A DNA stretch of 64,000 nt from Nonomuraea cavernae (GCF_014646355.1 NZ_BMNH01000025.1:47295-111294); one strand, 5' to 3'. Shown: positions 10,830-19,519, counted from the first letter of the stretch. The notes: generated by a model not told the origin, from the sequence alone. Numbers and translations are program-made.

Positions 10830-11520
10830 GCGCGGTAATGGGTCGCCTCGTCGGCGGTAGTGGCTGATCAGGGCGTGGGTTTGGTGGGTTTGCCGGAATC
10901 TGGACCAGGCCAGGACGTGCTCGATGGTGCTGGCGGCGGGCACGATGAGGTGGGCGAAGACACGGCGGATCTCAGCCATCGATGGCCGGATCAGCCGGCC
11001 TGCATTCAGCTGAGAATCTCCTGGTGATGCGGGTCTTTTCCCTGATCGGCGGCGGGTGGGACCGGGTCGGGGGCGCTCTGGCCGTCCAGGTGGGCGCGGC
11101 TGACGGCGAGGAAGGCCAGGGCGAGCATGGCCGTGGTGACGTGGCGGTGCCAGCCGTCCCATTTGCGGACCTGGTACTCGGTCAGGCCGAGCAGGTCCTT
11201 GCCGGTCTCGTTGTTCTCCTTGATCTTCCAGCGCAGCCCGGCGACGGTGATGAGCTCGGTGACGGGCGTGCCGAGGCGTTGCTGGTGCGGTACGCGGCAG
11301 GAGACGAGGTCGCTCAGATCGCGGTCACCTTCGGCGTCTTGGTGAGAGCGCTGGTGAAGATCGAGTTGGCCGAGGGCCCGCGGGCTTCGGCCGGGTCCGG
11401 CATTCGCGCCGTGAGGATGGTGAGCCCGTCCACTGGCACGCCGGCCGGCTCGACCGGAGCCGCCACGAAACTCCCCACTCGCTTCTCCGTACGGACCAGG
11501 TCCTCTGCCGGAGCGCACGG
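10830..11520 (-). mobile_element. Remnant of an IS701-family transposase gene
   Basis: On the minus strand, broken frames spell the end of an IS701-type transposase. GLRWKIKENNETGKDLLGL and YQVRKWDGWHRHVTTAML are followed by LALAFLAVSRAHL (about 11100-11270), then, in another frame, EIRRVFAHLIVPA and LAWSRFRQTHQTHALISHYRRRG (10840-10990). The N-terminal catalytic half is missing, frames are shifted and terminal repeats were not found. It is a dead element. It and its flanks fill the 0.9-kb stretch to 11537 that has no intact gene. Confidence 0.75.
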
Positions 11521-11537
11521 CGATCCTGGGGGCCGGC

Positions 11538-11751
11538 TCAGCGGACGCCCCGGATTCTGAGGATGCCGGCTACGCCGATGAGGGAGATCACGATGCCCAC
11601 CAGGAAGAGGGCGGGGTAGCCGCACAGCGTGACCACCAGGGCTGCGATCGCGGGGGGCCGCGATCTGGGGGCCGGCGTTGGCGATGTTGATGACGCCCAT
11701 GTCCTTGCCGACCTCCTCCGGGTTCGGCAGCACTTTGATCACCAGGGCCAT
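11538..11751 (-). pseudogene. C-terminal fragment of an MFS transporter, frameshifted
   Basis: Minus-strand codons read ALVIKVLPNPEEVGKDMGV and NIANAGPQIAAP. After a one-base frame change they continue as CGYPALFLVGIVISLIGVAG and a stop at 11538. This is the usual end of an actinobacterial MFS permease: a DLG(V/I)-N-I-A motif followed by the last transmembrane helix. The rest of the gene is absent. It adjoins the IS701 remnant and is probably a deletion scar. Confidence 0.5.
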
Positions 11752-11839
11752 GTCCACCGCCCTCACCACCACCTACCTCGCCTGGGCCGGCCTCTTACCA
11801 GGGCTCGCGGGGATGGCCTTCCAGCGCCGCGACCTGTGA
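11750..11839 (+). pseudogene. Short tail resembling an ABC-2 permease C-terminus
   Basis: A 29-codon frame ends in TTYLAWAGLLPGLAGMAFQR and RDL, which resembles the last membrane helix and cytoplasmic end of an ABC-2 type permease. No upstream portion exists. It overlaps the start of the MFS fragment on the other strand, so this is probably a junction of deletion debris. Weak evidence. Confidence 0.3.
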
Positions 11840-11952
11840 GCTCAGCGCTGCCGACCATGATCACGTTGAGGGATCCGGCCAACCTCTCGGGTCATGACCG
11901 GTTGTGCGGTCATGAGGCGGGCTCTGGCTCCGGACACGACGTCACTCACCGG

Positions 11953-12384
11953 CTATCTGCACGCTTCGGCGGCGGGCACGCGGGTGATCATGCGGCCGGT
12001 CAGTTGCTCGGCCTCGACCACGATGTAGTGGTCGCGGCTGCCGGGCGCCCACGCGGCCAGCGGCAGCTCGGACAGCCGGCCGATCTCGGCCGGGTCCTGC
12101 ACCGCCCGCGCCTTGCCCACCGCGGTCACCGACCAGCCGGTGCGCAGCTCGGTGTCGAACTCGTCCACCTCGAACGCCACCACCGCGTGCCGGGTGGCCG
12201 CCGCCAGTTTGGACCCGACGCTGGTGCGGATCACGATGGTCTCGCCGTCGAGGGCGAACGTGACCGGCTGCACCGCGGGCAGTGCCCGGTCGGTGAAGAC
12301 GATCCGGCCGATCGGCGTGACTGACAGCAGGCGCAGGCACTCCTCACGATTGAGGACCCGCAGGCCAGACGAATCCAGTTGCAT
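11953..12384 (-). CDS. PNPOx-like (flavin/F420/heme-binding split barrel) protein
   Basis: This 143-residue protein is a single pyridoxamine 5'-phosphate oxidase-like split barrel with the family entry LNREECLRLLSVTPIGRIVF, a central AVVAFEVDEFD strand and a C-terminal ITGR-like LTGRMITR. It is related to the second half of the GH65 fusion at 4081-4737, without the HTH. Related proteins reduce or bind flavins, F420 or heme; the exact cofactor is not predictable. A candidate DevR box lies 37 bases upstream, and the DevR-like gene itself is the next gene on the same strand. Dormancy-regulon membership is likely. Confidence 0.88.
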   Translation of the reverse strand: MQLDSSGLRVLNREECLRLLSVTPIGRIVFTDRALPAVQPVTFALDGETIVIRTSVGSKLAAATRHAVVAFEVDEFDTELRTGWSVTAVGKARAVQDPAEIGRLSELPLAAWAPGSRDHYIVVEAEQLTGRMITRVPAAEACR

Positions 12385-12420
12385 ACGTCCAGCATCGCGG
12401 CTCGGCCGGTGGACCCCCCA

Positions 12421-12434
12421 GGGCCGAAGGTCCC
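12421..12434 (-). promoter_or_regulatory. Candidate DevR/DosR box upstream of the PNPOx gene
   Basis: GGGCCGAAGGTCCC matches GGGAC-N4-GTCCC at nine of ten defined bases. It sits in the 52-base gap between the end of the DevR-like gene and the PNPOx start. The element is nearly palindromic, so strand is nominal. Confidence 0.5.
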
Positions 12435-12436
12435 GA

Positions 12437-13078
12437 CTATTCGCGCCGATCTGCCCTCAGCCGCGCCGACAGGGCAGCAGCCTGGGTGCGCCGCTGCATG
12501 TTGAGCTTGGCCAGCAGGTTGGACACGTAGTTCTTGACCGTCTTCTCCGCCAGGAACAGCCGCTCGCCGATCTGCCGGTTGGTCAGCCCCTCGCCGATCA
12601 GCTCGAGAATGTGCCGCTCCTGGTCGGACAGCGCCGCCAGAGGGTCCTGCCGGGCCGCCTGATCGCGCAGCCGCTGCAACATGGCGGCCGTGGTCTGCGG
12701 ATCGAGCAGCGACTGGCCCGAGGCGACCGTGCGCACCGCGCCCACCAGGTCGGAGCCGTGGATCTGCTTGAGCACGTAGCCCGAGGCCCCCGCCATCACC
12801 GCGTCGAACAGCGCGTCGTCGTCGGCGAACGAGGTCAGCATCAGGCACGCCAGGCCCGGAAGCTTGGAGCGCACCTCCCGGCAGACGTCCACGCCGTTGC
12901 CGTCGGGCAACCGCACGTCGAGCACCGCCACGTCCGGCTTGAGCGCCGGAATGCGGGCGATCGCGGACTCGGCGGTGCCCGCCTCGCCGATCACCTCGAT
13001 GTCGTCCTCGGAGCCGAGCAGGGCGGCGACGCCCCGGCGGACCACCTCGTGATCGTCAAGCAGAAACACACGAATCAT
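12437..13078 (-). CDS. devR: DevR/DosR-like NarL-family response regulator
   Basis: The 213-residue protein is strikingly close to mycobacterial DevR/DosR, down to residue numbering. It has the start RVFLLDDHEVVRRG, phospho-acceptor Asp54 in VAVLDVRLPDGNG, Thr82, Lys104 and a C-terminal LuxR HTH (about 148-205). The recognition helix segment LAEKTVKNYVS carries Lys179, Lys182 and Asn183, the DNA contacts known from DosR. I chose ATG 13078; the longer frame adds an unrelated tail. It probably activates the stress proteins, ATPase, GH65 and PNPOx genes through the GGGAC-N4-GTCCC sites here, with the kinase at 8164-9852 as sensor. Confidence 0.93.
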   Translation of the reverse strand: MIRVFLLDDHEVVRRGVAALLGSEDDIEVIGEAGTAESAIARIPALKPDVAVLDVRLPDGNGVDVCREVRSKLPGLACLMLTSFADDDALFDAVMAGASGYVLKQIHGSDLVGAVRTVASGQSLLDPQTTAAMLQRLRDQAARQDPLAALSDQERHILELIGEGLTNRQIGERLFLAEKTVKNYVSNLLAKLNMQRRTQAAALSARLRADRRE

Positions 13079-13147
13079 GACTCTGACCGTATCTCGGTTC
13101 GCGCCATGCTCGGAAGGGTCCCGTTGGTCCAACCCCAGCACAGGCGG

Positions 13148-13179
13148 GGTGCGGCGGGACCCCTCGGACCCGCCGCACC
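13148..13179 (-). terminator. Hairpin terminator after the secreted protein gene
   Basis: GGTGCGGCGGG (13148-13158) pairs perfectly with CCCGCCGCACC (13169-13179) around a ten-base loop. It lies just downstream of the stop at 13189 on the minus strand and before devR. Confidence 0.7.
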
Positions 13180-13188
13180 GTCTCGGGG

Positions 13189-13788
13189 TCAGACTCCGGC
13201 GGGGTCGTAGGGCGCCGGGGTCTGGTACCAGTGGATGACGTAGTAGAAGGTGCCGATGGTGCCGTTCTCGAGCTGTCCGGGGGCCTCCAGCAGCCCGGTC
13301 GCCAGGGCGAAGCGCTGCTGCCGCGCCCCGATCACCACGATGTGGTGGGTGCCGGCCTCGGCCACCCGGTCCACCTTGGCGAAGCGGATCAGCGTGGTGT
13401 GGCTGTGCTCCTCGTAGAAGGGCTCCCTGAGCGTCGGCGGGACGGCGATCAGGCTCCCGCTGGGCGTGGTGATCAGGATCTGCGGGAGGTGGTGGTTGGG
13501 GATGGTGTTCTCGGGCGCGAGGTCGGGCATGATCGCCTCGAAGTACAGTCGCTGCCCGGCCGTGAAGGTGAGCTTGAACGACCGTACGTCGAGCGGCTTG
13601 TTCATCCAGCCGTAGAAGGCGAACGAGACGGCGCCGTCGACGACCCGGGGCGCGTTGCCCGGGGTGTTGGCCTTGGTGAGGATGACGGTGTGATGGGCCC
13701 AGGCCGGCAGGGCGACGATCAGCGCCAGCAGTGTGGTGATCGTCACGGTGAGGATCCGTGACAGTCTTCGGGTGGGGGGACGTAGCAT
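13189..13788 (-). CDS. Secreted protein of unknown function
   Basis: I do not recognise this 199-residue protein. A twin-arginine-like basic start (RPPTRRLSR) and a hydrophobic stretch to about residue 31 ending in AWA give a clear signal peptide, so it is exported. The mature part is rich in His (AHHTVILTK, PNHHLPQ, EEHSHTTLIRF) and in beta-forming residues, suggesting a beta-sandwich that might bind metal. It is flanked by hairpin terminators on both sides, so it is transcribed alone between devR and the ABC operon. Confidence 0.7.
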   Translation of the reverse strand: MLRPPTRRLSRILTVTITTLLALIVALPAWAHHTVILTKANTPGNAPRVVDGAVSFAFYGWMNKPLDVRSFKLTFTAGQRLYFEAIMPDLAPENTIPNHHLPQILITTPSGSLIAVPPTLREPFYEEHSHTTLIRFAKVDRVAEAGTHHIVVIGARQQRFALATGLLEAPGQLENGTIGTFYYVIHWYQTPAPYDPAGV

Positions 13789-13815
13789 GGGCGGGCCTTC
13801 CTTCGCGAAGGTTCT

Positions 13816-13848
13816 GGCCGTGAGAGGGGCTGCATCCCTCTCACGGCC
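13816..13848 (-). terminator. Hairpin terminator of the CydDC-like operon
   Basis: GGCCGTGAGAGGG (13816-13828) pairs perfectly with CCCTCTCACGGCC (13836-13848) around a seven-base loop, six bases after the stop of the minus-strand ABC gene. Confidence 0.8.
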
Positions 13849-13854
13849 GTTTCT

Positions 13855-15594
13855 CTATCCCGCCGCCCGGTCGAGGTCGTCGGCCTGGCGGGCGTACAGG
13901 CGGGCATAGGCGCCCTGGCGGGCCAGCAGTTCCCGGTGGGTGCCCTGCTCGACCAGCCGGCCGCGATCCATGACGAGGATGCGGTCGGCGTCGGTGACCG
14001 TGGCCAGCCGGTGCGCGATGACCAGCAGCGTCCTGCCCCGCGCCAGGTCGTCGATCTGCCGCTGGATCTCGGCCTCGGTGTGCACGTCGAGTTCGGAGGT
14101 GGCCTCGTCCAGGACGAGGATGGGGGCGTCCTTGAGCAGCGCGCGGGCGATCGCCAGCCGCTGACGCTGGCCACCCGACAGGCGCTCGCCCATCTCGCCG
14201 ACCACGGTGTCGTAGCCCTCGGGCATTTCCATGATCGTGTCGTGCAGGGCGGCCTGGCGGCAGACCGCCTCCAGTTGCTCCTGGGTGGCGTCCGGCCGGG
14301 CCAGCCGCAGGTTGGCGGCGACGGTGTCGTTGAACAGGAAAGTGCGCTGGCCCACGACGGCGACCAGGTCGCGCAGGTCGTTCAGGCCGAGCCGGTCGAC
14401 CGGGGTGCCGCCCACGCACACCGTGCCGGACTGCGGCTCCCAGAACCTCAGCAGGAGCGAGACCAGGGTGGACTTGCCGGAGCCCGAGGCGCCGACCACC
14501 GCGTAGCGGCTGCCGGCCGGCACGGTGAAGGAGACACCGGACAGCGCGGGCGGGCTCTGGCCGGGGTAGGCGAAGGTGACCGAATCGAAGCCGATCGAGG
14601 CGGTGGCGGGCCGGGGCTCGGGCGCCGGCGGGTCGGTGACCAGCGGCGGCCGGTCGGTGATCTCCCAGATGCGGCGCGCGCCGGCGAAGGCCTGCTCCAG
14701 GTCGGCCATGAACTCCTCGACCCCCAGCACGGGCCCGAAGGTCGCCAGCCCGATCGCCACCGTGACGGCGATGTCCTGCCAGGACAGCCCCTGCGCCCAG
14801 CCGGTGAGCAGGATCGTGATCACGCCCGCGCCGACCAGGAACTCGTTCAGGCCCCGGCGCATGGAGATCAGCGTGCCCAGCCGGCTGATCGCCGAGGTGC
14901 CCGACGAGCCCAGCGCCTCGAGTTCGGCCAGGCGGCGGGTGCCGTAGCCGAAGGCGAGCACCTCCCTGACGCCCTGGACGCCGTCGGTGAGGTGCTGGGA
15001 GATCTCGCCGCGCGCCCGCCGCAGATCGGTGGCGGCGGTCGCGGCGGCGCGGTGACTCAGCCACGGCACCACGACGCCCACGCCCAGCAGGAAGGGCGCC
15101 AGCACCAGGGCCACCACCGGGCTGTACCCGGCGCCCAGCACCGACAGGGAGATGACCGGGACGATGACGGCGGCCAGCGACGGCGCGATCGTGTGCGCGT
15201 AGAACACCTCGATCCGGTCGATGTCCTTCATGACGCGGGCGAGCAGGTCGCCGGTCCTGGTGCCCTCGACCCCGGCCGGGGCCTGCGGCTCGATCCGCTG
15301 GTAGAAGTCGTCGCGGAGCATGGCCAGCAGCTTGAAGGCGACGTAGTGGCCGGCGTACTGCTCGACGTAGCGGAACAGGCCCTTGGCGAACGCCATGACC
15401 ACCATCGCGACCGCCACCGGCACGATCACCGACGGGTCGCCGGACGCGACGTGGACCACGCCCCACGCGCCGACGCCGTACAACGCGATGCCGAGGCACA
15501 TCTGCAGCACCCGGAAGGTGACCGAGACGGCCAGCGGCGTCATCAGCGGACGGCCGAAGTGCAGCAGGCGCAGGCTGATCTGGGTCCGGGTCAT
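13855..15594 (-). CDS. CydC-like ABC exporter (fused membrane and ATPase domains)
   Basis: The 579-residue half-transporter has six membrane helices (about 1-310) and an ATPase domain (about 335-570) with Walker A GASGSGKST, signature LSGGQRQR and Walker B ILVLDEATS. The membrane part resembles CydC: FRYVEQYAGHYVAF, then LRDDFYQRIEPQAPA and RTGDLLARVMKDIDR. CydDC of E. coli exports thiols and binds heme. The gene overlaps its partner by four bases as ATGA. A GGAAAC-N3-GTTTCC site precedes the pair, linking it to the pigment-type cluster, so it may move a tetrapyrrole. No cytochrome bd genes are nearby. Confidence 0.88.
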   Translation of the reverse strand: MTRTQISLRLLHFGRPLMTPLAVSVTFRVLQMCLGIALYGVGAWGVVHVASGDPSVIVPVAVAMVVMAFAKGLFRYVEQYAGHYVAFKLLAMLRDDFYQRIEPQAPAGVEGTRTGDLLARVMKDIDRIEVFYAHTIAPSLAAVIVPVISLSVLGAGYSPVVALVLAPFLLGVGVVVPWLSHRAAATAATDLRRARGEISQHLTDGVQGVREVLAFGYGTRRLAELEALGSSGTSAISRLGTLISMRRGLNEFLVGAGVITILLTGWAQGLSWQDIAVTVAIGLATFGPVLGVEEFMADLEQAFAGARRIWEITDRPPLVTDPPAPEPRPATASIGFDSVTFAYPGQSPPALSGVSFTVPAGSRYAVVGASGSGKSTLVSLLLRFWEPQSGTVCVGGTPVDRLGLNDLRDLVAVVGQRTFLFNDTVAANLRLARPDATQEQLEAVCRQAALHDTIMEMPEGYDTVVGEMGERLSGGQRQRLAIARALLKDAPILVLDEATSELDVHTEAEIQRQIDDLARGRTLLVIAHRLATVTDADRILVMDRGRLVEQGTHRELLARQGAYARLYARQADDLDRAAG

Positions 15595-17309
15595 CGTGTC
15601 TCCACCTCGGTCCGCCGGACCGCGCGGGCGTAGTGCCCGCCGCCCGTCATCAGTTCGTCGTGCGAGCCCTGCTCGGTGACGAGGCCGTCCTCCAGGACCA
15701 CGATCCGGTCCGCGTCGCGCACCGTGGACAGCCGGTGCGCGATCATCAGCACCGTACGGCCGACGGTCAGCCGGTCGAGGGCGGCCAGGATCGCCGCTTC
15801 GGACTCCAGGTCCACGTTGGAGGTCGGCTCGTCGAGCACGAGGATGGGCGAGTCCTTCAGCACGGCGCGGGCGATCGCGGTGCGCTGCGCCTGCCCGCCG
15901 GACAGCATGAGGCCCCGCTCACCCGTCGGCGTGTCCAGCCCGTCCGGCAGTCCCCGGACGAACTCGTCCAGGTTGGCCGTGCGCAGCGCGTCCCACAGCC
16001 GTTCGTCGTCCGCGTCCGGCGCGGCGACCAGCAGGTTGTCGCGCAGCGTGCCGGTGAACAGGTAGGTGCTCTGCGCCACGACGCTGATCTGCTCGCGCAC
16101 CCACGCGGCGGGCACCGAGGTGATGTCGTGGCCGCCGACGCGGATCACGCCCCCGCCGGGGTCGAGGTTGCGCTGGAGCAGCGCGGCGACGGTGGTCTTG
16201 CCCGAGCCCGACGGCCCGACCAGCGCCACCTTCTCGCCCGGGGCGATGGTGAAGCCCACCTCCCGCAGCACCGGCGTGTCCGGCAGGTAGGCGAAGCTCA
16301 CGCCCTCGAAGGACACGTCGGAGCCGGCCCGCTCCGGCGCCTGCGTCTCGGTGTCGGCGACGGCGGGCTTCTCGGCCAGCTGGGCCCTGATCTCCTTGGC
16401 GGCCGCGGCGCCGCCCATGCCGACGTAGAAGAACTGGCCGACCTTGTCCAGCGGCTCCACGAGCTGCGTGGTGAGCAGGACGAGGGCCACCGCCTCGCCG
16501 GCGTCGATCGCGCCCTCGCGCATGCGGACCATCGCCAGCACGGTCGCCGTGGTGATCATGCCGAGCGAGAACACCGTGTCGACGACGAACAGGATCACCT
16601 GGTTGCCGGCGAGCAGCCGCATGATCGCGCGGCGCAGCTCCTCCGAGGATCTGGCGAGGGCCCGGCCGTGCGCGGTGCCCTGGTTGAAGAGCTTGAGCGT
16701 CGACAGGCCCTGCAGGGCGTCGAGGAAGCGGGCGGCGAGGTGGTTGGCCGTGTCGCGGTAGCCGTCGCTCACCTTGGCGAAGCCGCGCTGGAAGACGCCG
16801 ACGGTCAGCGGGATGGCCGGGACCACGATGGCCAGGATGAGCGCCGTCCACGGGTCGACGAACACCCCGATGGCCACCAGCACGAGGATCGGCACGGTCA
16901 TCGAGGCGAGGATCGGGCCGAGGAAGGTCGCGTAGTAGGTGGAGACGAGCTCCACGGCCTCGGTGCCGGTGGAGACCAGCCTGCCGGTCTGCTCCCGCGA
17001 GCGCAGCGGCGCGCCGAGCCTCAGCAGGTGGCGGTAGATCCGGTCGCGGAGCCCGACCTCCAGCCGGCCGCCCGCGCGGACGGTGATCGCCGGAACGGCT
17101 GCGGCGAGCAGCGCGCGGGCCGCCGCCGCGGCGAACAGTCCCGCGATCACCGCGGTCTCGGGGGCGCCGCCCCGGTGGATCTGCCCGATCGCGGTTCCCA
17201 CCAGCAGCAGGAGCGCCGTCGTGGCCAGTGCCTGGAGCCACGTGCCGAGCACCGACAGCAGGACGGGGCCGCGTATGGGCCGCATCAGCGACTCCAAGTG
17301 ATCCTCCAC
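15591..17309 (-). CDS. CydD-like ABC exporter (fused membrane and ATPase domains)
   Basis: The 572-residue partner half-transporter has a membrane domain resembling CydD (RLVSTGTEAVELVSTYYATF, then PILASMTVPILVL) and an ATPase domain with Walker A GPSGSGKTT, signature LSGGQAQR and Walker B ILVLDEPTS. Start ATG 17309 follows the start codon of no other gene; 53 bases upstream is the stop of a small membrane protein gene. The operator-like palindrome at 17340-17355 lies in that gap. Probably forms a heterodimer with the CydC-like protein. Substrate unknown; thiols, heme or a tetrapyrrole catabolite are candidates. Confidence 0.88.
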   Translation of the reverse strand: MEDHLESLMRPIRGPVLLSVLGTWLQALATTALLLLVGTAIGQIHRGGAPETAVIAGLFAAAAARALLAAAVPAITVRAGGRLEVGLRDRIYRHLLRLGAPLRSREQTGRLVSTGTEAVELVSTYYATFLGPILASMTVPILVLVAIGVFVDPWTALILAIVVPAIPLTVGVFQRGFAKVSDGYRDTANHLAARFLDALQGLSTLKLFNQGTAHGRALARSSEELRRAIMRLLAGNQVILFVVDTVFSLGMITTATVLAMVRMREGAIDAGEAVALVLLTTQLVEPLDKVGQFFYVGMGGAAAAKEIRAQLAEKPAVADTETQAPERAGSDVSFEGVSFAYLPDTPVLREVGFTIAPGEKVALVGPSGSGKTTVAALLQRNLDPGGGVIRVGGHDITSVPAAWVREQISVVAQSTYLFTGTLRDNLLVAAPDADDERLWDALRTANLDEFVRGLPDGLDTPTGERGLMLSGGQAQRTAIARAVLKDSPILVLDEPTSNVDLESEAAILAALDRLTVGRTVLMIAHRLSTVRDADRIVVLEDGLVTEQGSHDELMTGGGHYARAVRRTEVETR

Positions 17310-17339
17310 GGATGTGCCTCGGACGGATGTTCCTCAGAA

Positions 17340-17355
17340 TGAAACGGAGTTTCCA
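17340..17355 (-). promoter_or_regulatory. Operator-like palindrome GGAAAC-N3-GTTTC, site 1
   Basis: Read on the minus strand it is TGGAAACTCCGTTTCA: arms TGGAAAC and GTTTCA about a three-base centre, one mismatch from symmetry. It lies 31 bases before the CydD-like start. The same arms recur at 18024, 18067 and 27124 and, more weakly, near 34198 and 37580. Confidence 0.6.
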
Positions 17356-17362
17356 CAATCAA

Positions 17363-18004
17363 TCATCTGAAGAGCTGTTCAGTCAATAACGTCCTCGTCC
17401 GGGTGAGCCGCCAGACTCCCACGGCGAAGGCCGTCCAGGTGAGCGTGTTGAGCGACTCCTCGACCCATTGCAGGGCGATCGTCTGCTCGGGCTGCCCGGC
17501 CAGGATGCCCATCGCGTACGTCCCCAGCAGGTTGAAGCCGAACAGGAAGGTCGCCGCGACCTGCCGGGCGCGGCGGGCGAGCAGCAGCAGCCGGACGCCG
17601 AGGATCGTGGCAGAGACGGTGGTCACGATCAGCAGCGGCCAGGTGCCGCCCAGGGCCACCGCGGCGGCCAGCCCCGCCGCCGCGAAGGCGGCGAACGCCC
17701 AGAGCGGCGGACGTCTTCCGGCCGTGCTCAGCAGCGCCCAGGCCAGCAGTGTGAACCCGGGGCCGAGGAGGAAGAACTGGGCTTTCGCCATCCACACGAT
17801 GTCCGGCCCGCCGGAGGCCACGATGAGCTTCCAGGCGGCCTTGAGCGCGCCGCCGAGCACCGTGAGCGCGCCGCCCGCCAGTGCGGCGGCGGCGATGGAA
17901 GGTCCGGCGGTCCGGCGGACGAAGGGGACGAGCAGGCTGATGCCGGCGGTCATGGCGAGAACCGGCAGGAAGTCGACGAGTGCCAGAGCGAGGGGATAGT
18001 CCAC
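17363..18004 (-). CDS. Integral membrane protein of unknown function
   Basis: The 213-residue protein is almost entirely hydrophobic, with about six or seven predicted membrane helices (for example LVDFLPVLAMTAGISLLVPF, then LLGPGFTLLAWALL). I chose GTG 18004 because GGAAGG precedes it and the first helix starts at once; the longer frame adds an unlikely basic tail through the operator sites. I do not recognise a family. Two operator-like palindromes lie upstream, and the CydDC-like genes follow on the same strand, so it may be the first gene of that transporter operon. Confidence 0.7.
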   Translation of the reverse strand: MDYPLALALVDFLPVLAMTAGISLLVPFVRRTAGPSIAAAALAGGALTVLGGALKAAWKLIVASGGPDIVWMAKAQFFLLGPGFTLLAWALLSTAGRRPPLWAFAAFAAAGLAAAVALGGTWPLLIVTTVSATILGVRLLLLARRARQVAATFLFGFNLLGTYAMGILAGQPEQTIALQWVEESLNTLTWTAFAVGVWRLTRTRTLLTEQLFR

Positions 18005-18023
18005 CGACGGGGCCTTCCGTGTG

Positions 18024-18038
18024 GGAAACGTCGTTTTC
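18024..18038. promoter_or_regulatory. Operator-like palindrome, site 2
   Basis: GGAAACGTCGTTTTC sits in the divergent promoter between the small membrane protein (start 18004) and the MFS gene (start 18162). One arm is imperfect. Confidence 0.6.
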
Positions 18039-18066
18039 GTCAAGGTAGAGCGGAGATCCATTGACG

Positions 18067-18081
18067 GGAAACGCCGTTTCC
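18067..18081. promoter_or_regulatory. Operator-like palindrome, site 3 (perfect arms)
   Basis: GGAAACGCCGTTTCC has perfectly symmetric arms around GCC and is the best copy of the motif in the window. Its centre is 43 bases from that of site 2, about four helical turns, in the same divergent promoter. Confidence 0.7.
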
Positions 18082-18161
18082 ATAACGATGTGCCCAACCG
18101 CGCAGGAGCATCTCGGAGCGGGAAAGGCCGTCGCGGTCGTCGATCGACTCGAGGAGAGCGG

Positions 18162-19514
18162 ATGACCACGGACGAGCATGTCGAGGTTCAGATGGCGGGG
18201 CGGCCGCCGCTGCGGGTGCGGCTGAACGCCGCCGCGCCGTTCGGCTGGTGGCCCGCGCTCTGCATCGCCCTGGTCGCGCTCATCGACCGGGTCGAGTACA
18301 ACCTGATGGCCGGCGCGCTGCCGGCCATCCAGCGCGAGCTGGGCTTCGGCGACACGGCCGGCGGGGCCATCGCGACCGCCGCCGCGCTGGCCGGCGTCAT
18401 CCTGCTGATCCCGGCCGGCCGGCTGGCCGACCGGGGCCGCCGGACCTGGGCGATGGCCACCGTCGTCGCCGTCTGGTCGCTGCTGACCCTCGGCAGCGGC
18501 CTGGTCATGTCGTACGCGATGCTGTTCGCCGTCCGGGTGCTGCTCGGCGGGGCGGGGCTGCTCTACAACCCCGCCGCCTCCAGCCTGCTGGCCGACTACT
18601 TCCCCGGCGGCAGCAGGTCGCGGGCGTTCTCCCTGGAACGGTTCGGCTACTTCGCCGGCCAGCCCGTCGGCATCATCGTCGGCGGCGCCCTGGCCGAGGC
18701 GTACGGCTGGCGCACGATGTTCTTCCTCATCGCGGTGCCCGGCATGATCGTGGCCATGCTCTGCCTGAGCCTGCGTGAGCCGGTGCGCGGCACCGGCGAC
18801 CGCATCGAGCTGCTCCGCACCGGCGAGACGGCGGCCGCGACGCCCGTGGCACCCGTGGCCGCCGCGCCGCCGCGCGGCCCGGTGCTGAAGGAGATGCGCG
18901 ACCTGCTCGGCATCAGGACGCTGCGGGCGGTCGTGGCCGGTCTCGGCACGCTGTTCTTCGGCCTCGGCGGGCTGATGTTCTGGCTGCCGACGTTCTACCA
19001 GCGCACCTTCGACATGCCCAGCGGCATGGCGGCGGGCCTGGCGGGCGGTGTCGGGCTGCTCGGCATGATCGTCGGCAGCCTGCTCGGCGCCCGCCTGGGC
19101 GACCGGGGGCACCTGACCCGCCCCGGCTGGCGGGTGGCGCTCGGCGCCGGCGGGCTGATGGTCGGCGGCCTCAGCCTGGCCGGCTCGGTGGCGGTCCTGA
19201 TGCTGCCCGTCCAGCTGGCCTGCCTCGCCGTGTCGTCCATCGCGTTCCTGGTGGCCATCCCGGCGCTGACCGCGGCCACCGCCGACGTGGTGCCCGCCGC
19301 GCGCCGGGGGATGGGGTTCGCGTTGCTGCAGTTCCTCGTCTCGCTGGCGGGCGCGGCGGGCCCGCTGCTGGTGGGCGCCTTCTCCGACGCCACGGGCTCG
19401 CTGCGCGCCGCCTACGCCATCCTCGCCGTCCCGCTGCTGGTCGGCGCGCTGCTGGCCTACCGGGGACGGACGAGCTTCGACGCCGACCGCCAGGCGGCGC
19501 TGGCCCAGCGGTGA
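18162..19514 (+). CDS. MFS transporter
   Basis: The 450-residue protein has about twelve membrane helices and the family loop-2/3 motif as GRLADRGRR. A second copy of that type (GARLGDRGHL) lies in the second half, and the two halves are split by a loop at about residues 215-250. Start ATG 18162 is preceded by GAGGAG; the longer frame would run through the operator sites. It most resembles metabolite uptake permeases of the anion:cation symporter type. Divergent from the transporter operon and convergent with the catabolic operon, with two operator sites upstream, it is a good candidate for substrate uptake or product export of the pigment-type pathway. Confidence 0.88.
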   Translation: MTTDEHVEVQMAGRPPLRVRLNAAAPFGWWPALCIALVALIDRVEYNLMAGALPAIQRELGFGDTAGGAIATAAALAGVILLIPAGRLADRGRRTWAMATVVAVWSLLTLGSGLVMSYAMLFAVRVLLGGAGLLYNPAASSLLADYFPGGSRSRAFSLERFGYFAGQPVGIIVGGALAEAYGWRTMFFLIAVPGMIVAMLCLSLREPVRGTGDRIELLRTGETAAATPVAPVAAAPPRGPVLKEMRDLLGIRTLRAVVAGLGTLFFGLGGLMFWLPTFYQRTFDMPSGMAAGLAGGVGLLGMIVGSLLGARLGDRGHLTRPGWRVALGAGGLMVGGLSLAGSVAVLMLPVQLACLAVSSIAFLVAIPALTAATADVVPAARRGMGFALLQFLVSLAGAAGPLLVGAFSDATGSLRAAYAILAVPLLVGALLAYRGRTSFDADRQAALAQR

Positions 19515-19519
19515 CGCGT

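Noticed and set aside
11890..11899. Perfect palindrome GGTCATGACC near the PNPOx gene end
   Set aside because: Single copy, downstream of the gene and in decayed DNA; no evidence of function.
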